Assembly: GCA_021786105.1 (NCBI GenBank)
Contig: JAJYNW010000013.1
Span: 1 to 40,869 of the forward strand
From: a bacterium
GTDB taxonomy: Bacteria; Patescibacteriota; Microgenomatia; Daviesbacterales; UBA10151
Reading direction: 5' to 3'
Length of the DNA stretch: 40,869 bases
The notes beneath the pieces were generated by a model. It was not told the DNA's origin. It did no database searches and saw only the letters and a list, made by a program, of their open reading frames with translations. Numbering within the stretch: position 1 is the stretch's first letter; the number at the start of each line of letters is the position of its first letter. Made by a program: the position numbers and the translations under genes. Positions 15,914 through 24,014 of the stretch are shown here, one piece after another.

Positions 15914-15944
15914 ATTGTAATAGATTCAAGGAATATTGTAAAAT
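15914..15944. promoter_or_regulatory. Overlapping divergent promoters of lig and the GGDEF gene
   Basis: Plus strand: TTGTAA (15915-15920), 18 nt, TAAAAT (15939-15944), then ATG 8 nt later. Minus strand: TTTACA (15937-15942), 17 nt, TACAAT (15914-15919). Each -10 overlaps the other's -35, so polymerase binding should be mutually exclusive. Confidence 0.6.
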
Positions 15945-15952
15945 GTAGGCCT

Positions 15953-16735
15953 ATGATTCGTACCGAAGAAATGGGAGGTGTTGCTGCTGAGATTCAACAC
16001 GGTTCGGCAGAGATATTATCCTTAACTGAAATAAGGAGACGAGCGGCAGATCTTATTGAGGATCCCGAAGCAAGAAAAGCAGTTGATGCCTACTTAGTTA
16101 TGGCCGCCGGACTCGATCAACTAGTGGAAGGGGTGGCTAATAAACGGCTATTCAATCAAAAACTGGAAGAATCAGTTGCCAGAGCGCAAAGAACCGGAAT
16201 CCCCCTTACTCTGCTGCTCTGTGATTTGGATAACTTCAAGCCTTTTAATGATAAACTTGGACATAAAGTTGGTGATGAAGTTTTACAAAAAGTCGGCAAT
16301 AATATCAAGCGGCATACCAGAATAACCGATACTGTCGCAAGACTTGGTGGGGACGAATTTGGCATAATCTTGCCAGACACTTCCCTGGTTCACAGCCTGG
16401 TTGTAGCAGACCGGGTATTAACAAGCATACCAAACATAAGACCAACAGTTACCCAAAACAGCCTGGTTCCCCAACTCGGCGTATCCATAGGAATTGCCCA
16501 GTTTGCTCCTGGAGAAAACGCCCAAACCTTTTTCGAAAGAGCGGACACAGAAGGTTTACTCATAGCAAAACAACAAGAAGGAAAAAATGCAATTGGTTTA
16601 GCACTTCATCCTGGCCAGCACTTATCTTTTGGTAATTTACGGTCTACAATATTGAGCGATACAGGAATTAGCTCCCAGCAGCAAGTTGCCTTAATTAACC
16701 ATATCCTGGATAAAACCTTCTTAACCAGTAAATAA
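15953..16735 (+). CDS. GGDEF-domain diguanylate cyclase
   Basis: 260 aa, no TM segment. Residues about 85-245 are a GGDEF domain with metal-binding DLDNFKPFND, signature GGDEF (132-136) and an intact inhibitory I-site R123-x-x-D126 exactly five residues upstream. It should make cyclic di-GMP with product inhibition. The N-terminal about 60 residues are helical with no recognised sensor. A receiver-domain gene lies convergently next to it, but no histidine kinase or c-di-GMP receptor is in view. Confidence 0.9.
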   Translation: MIRTEEMGGVAAEIQHGSAEILSLTEIRRRAADLIEDPEARKAVDAYLVMAAGLDQLVEGVANKRLFNQKLEESVARAQRTGIPLTLLLCDLDNFKPFNDKLGHKVGDEVLQKVGNNIKRHTRITDTVARLGGDEFGIILPDTSLVHSLVVADRVLTSIPNIRPTVTQNSLVPQLGVSIGIAQFAPGENAQTFFERADTEGLLIAKQQEGKNAIGLALHPGQHLSFGNLRSTILSDTGISSQQQVALINHILDKTFLTSK

Positions 16736-16753
16736 ATTTTACAGCTGGGAGTT

Positions 16754-17380
16754 TTAGGCAACTTTTTGAGGCTCATCTTTTGCCAATACAACCCATTTTC
16801 TAGGCCAAGTGGAGAATAGTTTTATTACGTCGCTGGGAAGAGAATCATTTATATTAGCCCGACGCATTAAATTTAAGTTCGTTGCCAGCAAGTCAATATC
16901 ATCAAGATCAAAGGGTTTTTGAAGAGCCATTACAAAACCGCTTTCTTTCAAGTAGCTCTTGCCCTGTTCCGTTGTTACATGCTCGCTACCTGATAGCGAA
17001 ACAACAACCGGCAGTAAACGATTTGGGTCTGGATTTTTTCGTTGTAAGGCGAAAGCCTGCGCCATAGCCTGTCTGGCCAGTTTAGCTCCATCAAGATTCT
17101 CTAAAGTCATTTCTTTTGGCTCTCTGCTGATTAAATAACCATCAAACATCAGTAGGTCAAAAGGTCTTTGCAATTTATAACTCTGATTCAACAGCTGCCT
17201 GCCCTCTTTTAATCCTTTACCTAGAACAACCTCGTATTCATAAGCCCCGAGAAATATTCCCATAATCTTACGAACTTGCGGGTCATCATCAACCACTAAA
17301 ATCCTCTTCTGGCCGTCAACGCCATTCTGTAAACTCTGTCCCTCGCTAGTCCGGCTCTCTGGGGATTTGCCTAAACTCAT
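16754..17380 (-). CDS. Response-regulator receiver-domain protein
   Basis: 208 aa. Receiver domain about 25-170: acidic pair D31-D32 in VVDDDP, phospho-acceptor D80 in LMFDGYL, a Ser switch in VVVSLSG, and K155 in LQKPF. The loop after D80 is long. There is no clear output domain; the last about 40 residues may act by protein contact. Convergent with the GGDEF gene (18-bp gap), so functional pairing is plausible but unproven. TATAAT ends 8 nt before the ATG. Confidence 0.85.
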   Translation of the reverse strand: MSLGKSPESRTSEGQSLQNGVDGQKRILVVDDDPQVRKIMGIFLGAYEYEVVLGKGLKEGRQLLNQSYKLQRPFDLLMFDGYLISREPKEMTLENLDGAKLARQAMAQAFALQRKNPDPNRLLPVVVSLSGSEHVTTEQGKSYLKESGFVMALQKPFDLDDIDLLATNLNLMRRANINDSLPSDVIKLFSTWPRKWVVLAKDEPQKVA

Positions 17381-17450
17381 AGCTAATTATTATATACCAC
17401 TAGTCAAATCTCTTGCACCCAATTTTAGAATATAAGAACCTTGCCTTTTG

Positions 17451-18539
17451 CTAGCGCAAAACGTAAGCTGCTTTTTTAGTGCCGCCGGCTTTTTTAACCA
17501 AGCCTTTTTGGCGGAGGAATTTCAGCTCTCTTAAAACCGTATCATCCGAATAATCCGGGAAAATCTTCCGGAAATCTTTATTGGACAAAGCTTTGTGCCG
17601 GTGGATATATTCCATAATCATCATTTGCCTTTCGTTTAGCATCAACTGCTTGCCTAATTTATCCTTAATCCGGGCATCCACCGAAATCCTTTGCACTTTT
17701 TCCTTAACCCGGTTTAGCTCAATCGCCACCCCTTCGGTAAAATACTCCAGCCAGGGGGTTAAATCCCGCTCATGGGTATCCAACACCAATTGATTAGAAA
17801 CAGCCTGCAAAGTTAAATAATATTGCATCAGATTTTCATCAAAATATTCCTCAAAAGAAAAAAACTTCCTGATATCATAACCGTCTAAAAACAGAATCAG
17901 GGTAGCCACAGCTCTCGCTACCCGGCCATTCCCGTCCACAAAAGGATGAATCCTGGCCAGTTCATAGTGGATAATCCCGGCTTTGATAATCGGGTGGATT
18001 TGTTTAGTCTCATCAGAGTTAATCCAGTTGACCAAATCTTCCACCAAATACGGCACTTCCACAGCGGGCGGCGGAGTGTAGGAAATTTGTCCGGTCTTAG
18101 TATTCCTGATTACTACCTGCCTGATTCTAAACCGACCCGAAGTCTCCGGTGACAGAATTTTTTCAGTGGTGAGTTTATGCATTTCCAAAAGAGTTTCAAG
18201 AGTAAAAATGTAACTGCCCGATCCGGTAGCTGTCGGACCAATTTTGGTATAAATCTCATCAATAAACTTTAAAACATTCCGATAATTAATGATTTCCTGA
18301 ACATCCCGGTCCCGGGCAATCACTTCCTCCCCTTCCAACACATCCCGGACTTCTTCCTCGGATAATTGATTGCCTTCCAAATGTGTCCCATGGTGAATAG
18401 TCCTTTCAATTGCTTCCTTCCTAAACTTAGCTTCCCAAGCCGGCACTAAAGGAGCATTAACAATAATCTCCCTCGAGGCTTCCACGATACCAATATCCTT
18501 CAGTATCTTATTGGTGATGGTGTATTTGGGGATGAACAT
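17451..18539 (-). CDS. Fic-domain protein (putative AMP transferase) with C-terminal winged helix
   Basis: 362 aa. Fic motif HPFVDGNGR at 198-206 with the catalytic His. Near the N-terminus, GTHLEGN (51-57) matches the autoinhibitory SSxIEGN helix of class II Fic proteins, with E55 as inhibitory Glu, although the first Ser is Gly. The C-terminal about 80 residues look like a winged helix (LNERQMMIMEYI, DTVLRELKFL). Fic enzymes usually AMPylate proteins; the target is unknown. There is no adjacent antitoxin, consistent with the built-in inhibitor. TGCGATAAT ends 7 nt before the ATG. Confidence 0.9.
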   Translation of the reverse strand: MFIPKYTITNKILKDIGIVEASREIIVNAPLVPAWEAKFRKEAIERTIHHGTHLEGNQLSEEEVRDVLEGEEVIARDRDVQEIINYRNVLKFIDEIYTKIGPTATGSGSYIFTLETLLEMHKLTTEKILSPETSGRFRIRQVVIRNTKTGQISYTPPPAVEVPYLVEDLVNWINSDETKQIHPIIKAGIIHYELARIHPFVDGNGRVARAVATLILFLDGYDIRKFFSFEEYFDENLMQYYLTLQAVSNQLVLDTHERDLTPWLEYFTEGVAIELNRVKEKVQRISVDARIKDKLGKQLMLNERQMMIMEYIHRHKALSNKDFRKIFPDYSDDTVLRELKFLRQKGLVKKAGGTKKAAYVLR

Positions 18540-18546
18540 TGATTCA

Positions 18547-18555
18547 ATTATCGCA
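18547..18555 (-). promoter_or_regulatory. Extended -10 of fic (leaderless)
   Basis: Minus-strand TGCGATAAT, 7 nt from the ATG at 18539. Confidence 0.5.
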
Positions 18556-18595
18556 TTTTTCCCGCAAAAATTCTACGTTTACCAAAGGCCGATAT

Positions 18596-21500
18596 TTAAT
18601 GATGGTCTACATATCCGTCCCAAGCCTTAATCTCCAAATCTTCCTTTTTCTTGGAAGCCAAAGACGACACAAAAAGCTCTGCTGCCTGCAGATTAGTAAT
18701 TAAAGGTATACCTAAATCCACACAATTCCTTCTAATAATATAGCCAGCAGTCTCCCCAGCTTCTGATCTGGGTTTAGAAATGTTAATCACTAAATCTATG
18801 ATGCCCTCTTTTATCGGATCTAAGATGGAAGGGTACTTTTTCTCAGCGATTTTATGAAGTAAGGTATTTTTAATACCATGTTGGCTCAAGAATTTTGAGG
18901 TATGATCAGTAGCATAAATCTTAAAACCAAGTTCTGCCAATATTTTAGCTGATGGCAGTAAATCTAATTTACTTTTCTCCCCGCCAATTGTTAAAAATAC
19001 AGAACTTTTAGGCATTTTAAAACCAACTGCCAGGATGGCCTTAAGATACGCTTCCTGCAAATCTGAACCAAAACAGGCTACCTCTCCAGTCGAAGACATC
19101 TCTACCCTAAGCCGCGGATCTGCTCCTTTAATCCGGTTAAAGGAAAACTGCGGAGCCTTAACCCCCACATAATCTAAATCAATGGTTTTATAAGTGCCAG
19201 ACAACTTCTCCCCCAACATCACCCGAGTAGCCATCTCCACAAAATTAAATCCCGTGACTTTAGAAACAAACGGGAAAGAACGGGAAGCCCGTGAGTTTAA
19301 CTCAATCACCATAATCTCGTTATCCTTGGCCAAAAACTGAATATTAAACGGACCGTTGATATTCAAGGCTTTGATTATCTTTCTGGTAGCGTCTTTGATC
19401 TTCCTAACAGTTTCCAAAAATAACCTCTGCGGCGGTAATACAATGGTAGCATCACCGGAATGCACGCCGGCATTTTCCACATGCTCAGAGATAGCGTAAA
19501 TTAACAGATCTCCTTTTTGTCCAACCCCATCTACTTCAATCTCCTTAGCCCCGTCCACAAACTTGGAAATTACCACCGGATGCTCAGCGGATACATCGGA
19601 AGCATCTTGCAGGTATTTTTTCAAATCACTATCAGAATAAGCCACATTCATGGCCGATCCTGACAACACATAAGAAGGCCTGATCAGAACCGGAAAACCG
19701 ATGGATTTAGCAAATCCTACAGCCTCATTAAGATCTTTCAAGCTTTGCCAGGGTGCTTGTTTAATCTCTAGCTGATCTAATAATTTGGAGAATTTATTTC
19801 TATCTTCTGCCTGATCAATGCTTTCGGGGGAAGTTCCCAAAATCTGATAGCCAGCTTGAAAACACTGCATTGCCAAATTATTCGGCACTTGTCCCCCAAA
19901 TCCTAATACCAGCGAAACATTTCCTGAATTGTCATCCCGAACTCGTTTCGGGATCTTCATATCAGATGCTGAAACAAGTTCAGCATGACATAGTGATTGG
20001 TTTTCGATATCATATATATCACTCACCCTTTCAAAGGTCAGCTCGTCAAAATACAACTTATCTGCTGAGTCGTAATCAGTTGAAACCGTTTCCGGATTGC
20101 AGTTTATGATAATTGTCTCCAAACCTTTATCCCGTAGAGTTTGAGCACAGGTGACAGAACACCAGTCAAATTCCACCGAAGAACCAATCCGGTAGGGTCC
20201 AGAACCTAAAACAATGGCTTTTTTGGCCTTTGATTCTTTTAGTTCTTCTGATTCTTCTCCATGATAAGTCAAATACAAATAGTTGGTCTTGGCTGGATAT
20301 TCGGCTGCTAAGGTATCAATGTGTTTAACTTTAGGCGTAATTCCATGCTTTTTTCTAAACTCTCTAACTTCATCTTCGGTAACCTTAAAGGCTTTAGCCA
20401 ACAACTTATCCGAAAATCCCAGTTTTTTAGCCTGCAGCACTATTTGGGAACTGATGGTTGACAACTGAAGGCTCTTTTCAAACTCAACAATTTCTTTTAT
20501 TTGATATAGAAACCAGGGATCAATACCAGTAGCCTCATAAATGTTTTCTACAGATTCGCCTTTGGCAAATCTTTGCGCAATGGCAAATAACCGTTCAGTA
20601 GTAGGTAACAGCTTGGTATCGTCTACCTCATTACCCAACAAGCCATCTTGGCCGGTTTCCAACATCCGAATGGCTTTTTGTAAGACTTCCGGAAAACTTC
20701 GGCCGATAGCCATAACTTCGCCCACGCTTTTCATCTCCGAACCGATTTGCTCTTTGGCTCCGACAAACTTTTGCAAATCCCACCGCGGAATTTTAACCAC
20801 AATATAATCCAAAGCTGGTTCAAAAAAAGCTGAAGTAGATAAAGTGACGCTGTTTTTTAAATCCGGCAGGTTATAACCCAAACCAATTTTAGCCGCGATA
20901 TAGGCCAACGGGTAGCCGGTGGCTTTAGAAGCCAAAGCTGATGAACGGGACAGCCTGGCGTTTACCTCAATCACCCGGTAATCGTTATTCTCCGGATTTA
21001 AGGCAAACTGAATGTTACACTCCCCCACAATTCCCAGATGCTCGATTACCTGCAAAGAAATTTTCCGGAGATAATGGTACTGATAATTATTCAAAGTTTG
21101 AGACGGAGCCACCACGATACTTTCCCCTGTATGAACCCCCAAAGGATCCAAATTTTCCATATTACAAACAGTGATCTTATTACCGTTGTTATCCCGCACT
21201 ACCTCATATTCGATTTCCTTCCAGTGCTTTAAGTATTCTTCGATGGCAATTTGCGGGGCTTGCTTTAAAGCCGCCGTCACCATTTTGATAAATCCCTCTT
21301 TACTGTTGACCACCCCGGACCCCAAACCACCCAGAGAAAATCCGGATCTGATCAAAAGTGGGTATCCCAAATCATTGGCAATTTTCAAAGCTTCGTCCAA
21401 GGACCGGGCAAATCCCCCTTTCGGAACTTTCACTCCGATTTTGGAAAGCTCCCCGGCAAATAATTCTCTATCCTCTGTCACTTCAACGGCTTTAACCGGT

Positions 21501-21874
21501 GAACCCAAAACTTTCACACCGGCTTTTTTAAACGCTCCCTCGCGTTCCAGAGCTAAACCACAATTTAAAGCAGTTTGACCGCCAAATCCCAAAAATATCC
21601 CGTCCGGCTTCTCCTTCTCAATGACTTTTTTGACAAAATACGGAGTTACCGGCAAAAAGTAGATTTTTTCGGCCAGGTTTTTGGAAGTTTGAATGGTGGC
21701 GATATTGGGATTAATTAACACCGCCTCAACCCCTTCTTCTTTTAAAGCTTTTAAGGCTTGAGAACCGGAGTAATCAAACTCTCCCGCTTCCCCGATTTTT
21801 AATGCTCCGGAGCCTAGCACAAGCACCTTCTTAAGAATATTAGACTTATACGACTTATTTGATCTATCTGACAT
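18596..21874 (-). CDS. carB: Carbamoyl-phosphate synthase large subunit
   Basis: 1092 aa from the chosen start (E. coli CarB is about 1073). Two ATP-grasp halves (VLGSGALKIGEAGEFDYSG and VLGSGPYRIGSSVEFDW) and a C-terminal MGS-like domain. It makes carbamoyl phosphate from bicarbonate, ATP and ammonia supplied by CarA. The ORF-track start at 21991 lies inside carA; the ATG at 21874 overlaps the carA stop by 11 nt and precedes the conserved core. About 20 residues near 629-648 come from a palindromic repeat in a loop before LGFGGQ, which explains the extra length. Confidence 0.96.
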   Translation of the reverse strand: MSDRSNKSYKSNILKKVLVLGSGALKIGEAGEFDYSGSQALKALKEEGVEAVLINPNIATIQTSKNLAEKIYFLPVTPYFVKKVIEKEKPDGIFLGFGGQTALNCGLALEREGAFKKAGVKVLGSPVKAVEVTEDRELFAGELSKIGVKVPKGGFARSLDEALKIANDLGYPLLIRSGFSLGGLGSGVVNSKEGFIKMVTAALKQAPQIAIEEYLKHWKEIEYEVVRDNNGNKITVCNMENLDPLGVHTGESIVVAPSQTLNNYQYHYLRKISLQVIEHLGIVGECNIQFALNPENNDYRVIEVNARLSRSSALASKATGYPLAYIAAKIGLGYNLPDLKNSVTLSTSAFFEPALDYIVVKIPRWDLQKFVGAKEQIGSEMKSVGEVMAIGRSFPEVLQKAIRMLETGQDGLLGNEVDDTKLLPTTERLFAIAQRFAKGESVENIYEATGIDPWFLYQIKEIVEFEKSLQLSTISSQIVLQAKKLGFSDKLLAKAFKVTEDEVREFRKKHGITPKVKHIDTLAAEYPAKTNYLYLTYHGEESEELKESKAKKAIVLGSGPYRIGSSVEFDWCSVTCAQTLRDKGLETIIINCNPETVSTDYDSADKLYFDELTFERVSDIYDIENQSLCHAELVSASDMKIPKRVRDDNSGNVSLVLGFGGQVPNNLAMQCFQAGYQILGTSPESIDQAEDRNKFSKLLDQLEIKQAPWQSLKDLNEAVGFAKSIGFPVLIRPSYVLSGSAMNVAYSDSDLKKYLQDASDVSAEHPVVISKFVDGAKEIEVDGVGQKGDLLIYAISEHVENAGVHSGDATIVLPPQRLFLETVRKIKDATRKIIKALNINGPFNIQFLAKDNEIMVIELNSRASRSFPFVSKVTGFNFVEMATRVMLGEKLSGTYKTIDLDYVGVKAPQFSFNRIKGADPRLRVEMSSTGEVACFGSDLQEAYLKAILAVGFKMPKSSVFLTIGGEKSKLDLLPSAKILAELGFKIYATDHTSKFLSQHGIKNTLLHKIAEKKYPSILDPIKEGIIDLVINISKPRSEAGETAGYIIRRNCVDLGIPLITNLQAAELFVSSLASKKKEDLEIKAWDGYVDHH
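19931..19989. repeat. Palindromic element inserted in frame in carB
   Basis: GTCATCCCGAACTCG to AGCATGAC, about 59-60 bp; the frame is kept. Confidence 0.85.
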
Positions 21875-22961
21875 ATGATAAAAACTCATCAAACAAATAT
21901 CCGGCATCAACCGGCCCGGGCGAAGCCTCCGGGTGAAACTGCACTGCCATAAATGGCTTCTTCTTGTGCCTGATTCCTTCGTTGGTACCATCGTTTAAAT
22001 TAACAAACCATTCTTCCCAATCAACGCTAAGAGATTTCATATCCACAGCATATCCGTGATTTTGGCTGATAATAATGGCTTTATTGCTGGTTTTATCCAA
22101 CACCGGCTGGTTTTGAGAACGGTGACCGAATTTTAATTTATAAGTTTGCCCCCCGGCCGCCAACCCCATGATCTGGCTACCTAAACAAATCCCAAAAACC
22201 GGCTTGCTCTTGGCCAATAATTGCCTGACTGTTTCTATGGTTTTTTGAGCTTGCGTGGGATCGCCGGGTCCGTTAGAAACCAGCACCCCGTCAAAATCCA
22301 TCTTGGCCTCGATCGGATTAAAATCCCAAGGTACCCTGGTCACCTTCACACCTCTTTTAACCAGGCTTCTGATAATATTTTCCTTAACCCCGCAATCAAT
22401 TAAGACAATATTTTTCTTACCTTCACCATACACCTCAACTTCTTTACAGCTGACATAAGGCAGGACATTCTCCTTATTAGGATCATAGATGAAGTCGTTA
22501 GTCGCCAGAGTCGAGAGTCTAGTATTCTCTTTCTCATTCCTTGACTCTTGACTCTTGACTCTTGACTCTATTCTTCCCAGCATCACGCCGTACTGCCGCA
22601 GTTTGGTAGTCAGAGCCCTGGTATCAATGCCCTGCAAAGCCGGAATCCCTTCTCCCTTTAGCCAGTCACCTAAAGTTTTCTGGCTTTCAAAGTGCGAAGG
22701 ATAGTCTATGTAATTTTGGACAATTAATCCCTTAATCTGGATTTTTTGGGATTCCCAAAAATCCTTTTTCGGTACCCCGTAGTTGCCCTGCAAAGGATAG
22801 GTCAGCACCAGAATCTGGCCATAATACGAAGGATCGGTTAAGGATTCCGGATATCCGACCATACCGGTATTAAAAACTACCTCACCCGAGGTGGGTTGAT
22901 CGGCGCCAAAACTTTGTCCTAAAAAAACTGTCCCATCGGACAGAATCAGTTTCCCTTGCAT
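21864..22961 (-). CDS. carA: Carbamoyl-phosphate synthase small (glutaminase) subunit
   Basis: 365 aa from the ATG at 22961, which has AAAGGA about 6 nt upstream; the ORF-track start lacks this. Class I glutamine amidotransferase with nucleophile Cys in GICLGSQ and His-Glu in HPEASPG. It passes ammonia to CarB. About 20 residues (near SRVKSQESRNEKEN) are encoded by an inverted heptamer-array repeat. Placed 16 nt after pyrB and overlapping carB. Confidence 0.96.
   Translation of the reverse strand: MQGKLILSDGTVFLGQSFGADQPTSGEVVFNTGMVGYPESLTDPSYYGQILVLTYPLQGNYGVPKKDFWESQKIQIKGLIVQNYIDYPSHFESQKTLGDWLKGEGIPALQGIDTRALTTKLRQYGVMLGRIESRVKSQESRNEKENTRLSTLATNDFIYDPNKENVLPYVSCKEVEVYGEGKKNIVLIDCGVKENIIRSLVKRGVKVTRVPWDFNPIEAKMDFDGVLVSNGPGDPTQAQKTIETVRQLLAKSKPVFGICLGSQIMGLAAGGQTYKLKFGHRSQNQPVLDKTSNKAIIISQNHGYAVDMKSLSVDWEEWFVNLNDGTNEGIRHKKKPFMAVQFHPEASPGPVDAGYLFDEFLSYVR
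22507..22568. repeat. Inverted heptamer arrays inside carA
   Basis: TTGACTC x4 perfect (22541-22568), preceded after a short spacer by inverted heptamers CAGAGTC, GAGAGTC. Translated in frame. Confidence 0.85.
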
Positions 22962-22977
22962 ATGTTCCTTTCTGCCA

Positions 22978-23910
22978 TTAAATCCTGCCAAGCACTAATG
23001 TCAGTAATGCTTCCCGAATATACAAACCATTTCTGGCTTGTTTAAAATAAATGGCATTTGGGTGGTGGTCCAACACCGGATCGATTTCGTTTACCCTTGG
23101 TAAAGGGTGCATCAACTTAACCCCTTTATCCAAATACTTTTTAAAAGAGGCGTCTAAAATAAATTTATCTTTAACTTTTTTATACTCATCTAAATCTTTA
23201 AATCTTTCTTTCTGGACCCTGGTTTGATAAAGGAAATCCGCCTCTAAGCTTTCAGGTAAACGGTCACATTCTTCAAATGCAACTCCTCTTTCTTTTAAAA
23301 CCTTTAAAAACTCATCCGGCATCTTAAGAGTTGAGTGAGAAATAAAAATTTGTTTGACTTTAAAATGAGACAGAGCCAAAGACAGAGCATGGACAGTCCG
23401 GCCGTATTTTAAATCCCCCATGAAGGCTATCGTAATTCCATCCAGCTTACCTGCTTCTTTCATCATGGTATAAAGATCCAGCAAAGTTTGGGTGGGATGC
23501 TGATTTGGCCCGTCACCGGCATTGATCACCGGAATTTGGGCTACCTCAGCAGCTTTCTTGGCTGATCCGGACTCCGGATGCCTGATAATTAAGACATCAG
23601 CATAAGAATCCATAATTCTGATCGTGTCTGAGAAAGATTCACCTTTGTGAATACTGGTAGCCTTCGGATCATTGAAGCCAATTATACCCATGCCTATTTT
23701 CTGGGCAGCTGAGGAGAATGATTGCTCGGTACGGGTAGAGGGCTCAAAAAACAACAGGGCAGCAATTTTGCCTTGGGCTAAAGTGTAATTGGACCTTTTG
23801 CTTTTGACAAACTCAGGATCAAATTCTTTGGCAGCATTTAACACATAAAGCAGCTCGTCTTTAGAGAAATCGTTAATGTCCAAAATGTCCCGGCCTTTAA
23901 AACTTTGCAT
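22978..23910 (-). CDS. pyrB: Aspartate carbamoyltransferase catalytic chain
   Basis: 310 aa from the ATG at 23910. Carbamoyl-phosphate site FEPSTRTEQSF, HPTQTLLDLYT, and the aspartate-site MHPLPRVNEID. Makes N-carbamoyl-aspartate. The ORF-track start is a TTG reading through a terminator hairpin. That hairpin lies 6 nt before the ATG and may control the gene. No pyrI regulatory chain is in the cluster. Confidence 0.95.
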   Translation of the reverse strand: MQSFKGRDILDINDFSKDELLYVLNAAKEFDPEFVKSKRSNYTLAQGKIAALLFFEPSTRTEQSFSSAAQKIGMGIIGFNDPKATSIHKGESFSDTIRIMDSYADVLIIRHPESGSAKKAAEVAQIPVINAGDGPNQHPTQTLLDLYTMMKEAGKLDGITIAFMGDLKYGRTVHALSLALSHFKVKQIFISHSTLKMPDEFLKVLKERGVAFEECDRLPESLEADFLYQTRVQKERFKDLDEYKKVKDKFILDASFKKYLDKGVKLMHPLPRVNEIDPVLDHHPNAIYFKQARNGLYIREALLTLVLGRI

Positions 23911-23916
23911 TTTTTC

Positions 23917-23940
23917 AAAAAAAACCGCCCCTAAAGGCGG
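23917..23940 (-). terminator. Intrinsic terminator / attenuator before pyrB
   Basis: Minus strand CCGCC, loop, GGCGG followed by eight T, ending 6 nt before the pyrB ATG and after the pyrC stop (24015). It could end pyrC transcription or act as an attenuator of pyrB-carA-carB. A TTGAAA and several AT-rich -10-like boxes lie upstream. Confidence 0.75.
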
Positions 23941-24014
23941 CAATTAGTTATATTAACTATAAGTGTTTCAAAACAGCGTTTTACCATAAATCCTAACCTA
24001 AATCTTTTGCTAGT

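Noticed and set aside
21875-21991. Longer carB start
   Set aside because: It lies inside carA and encodes residues unlike CarB; the 11-nt overlap start at 21874 fits.
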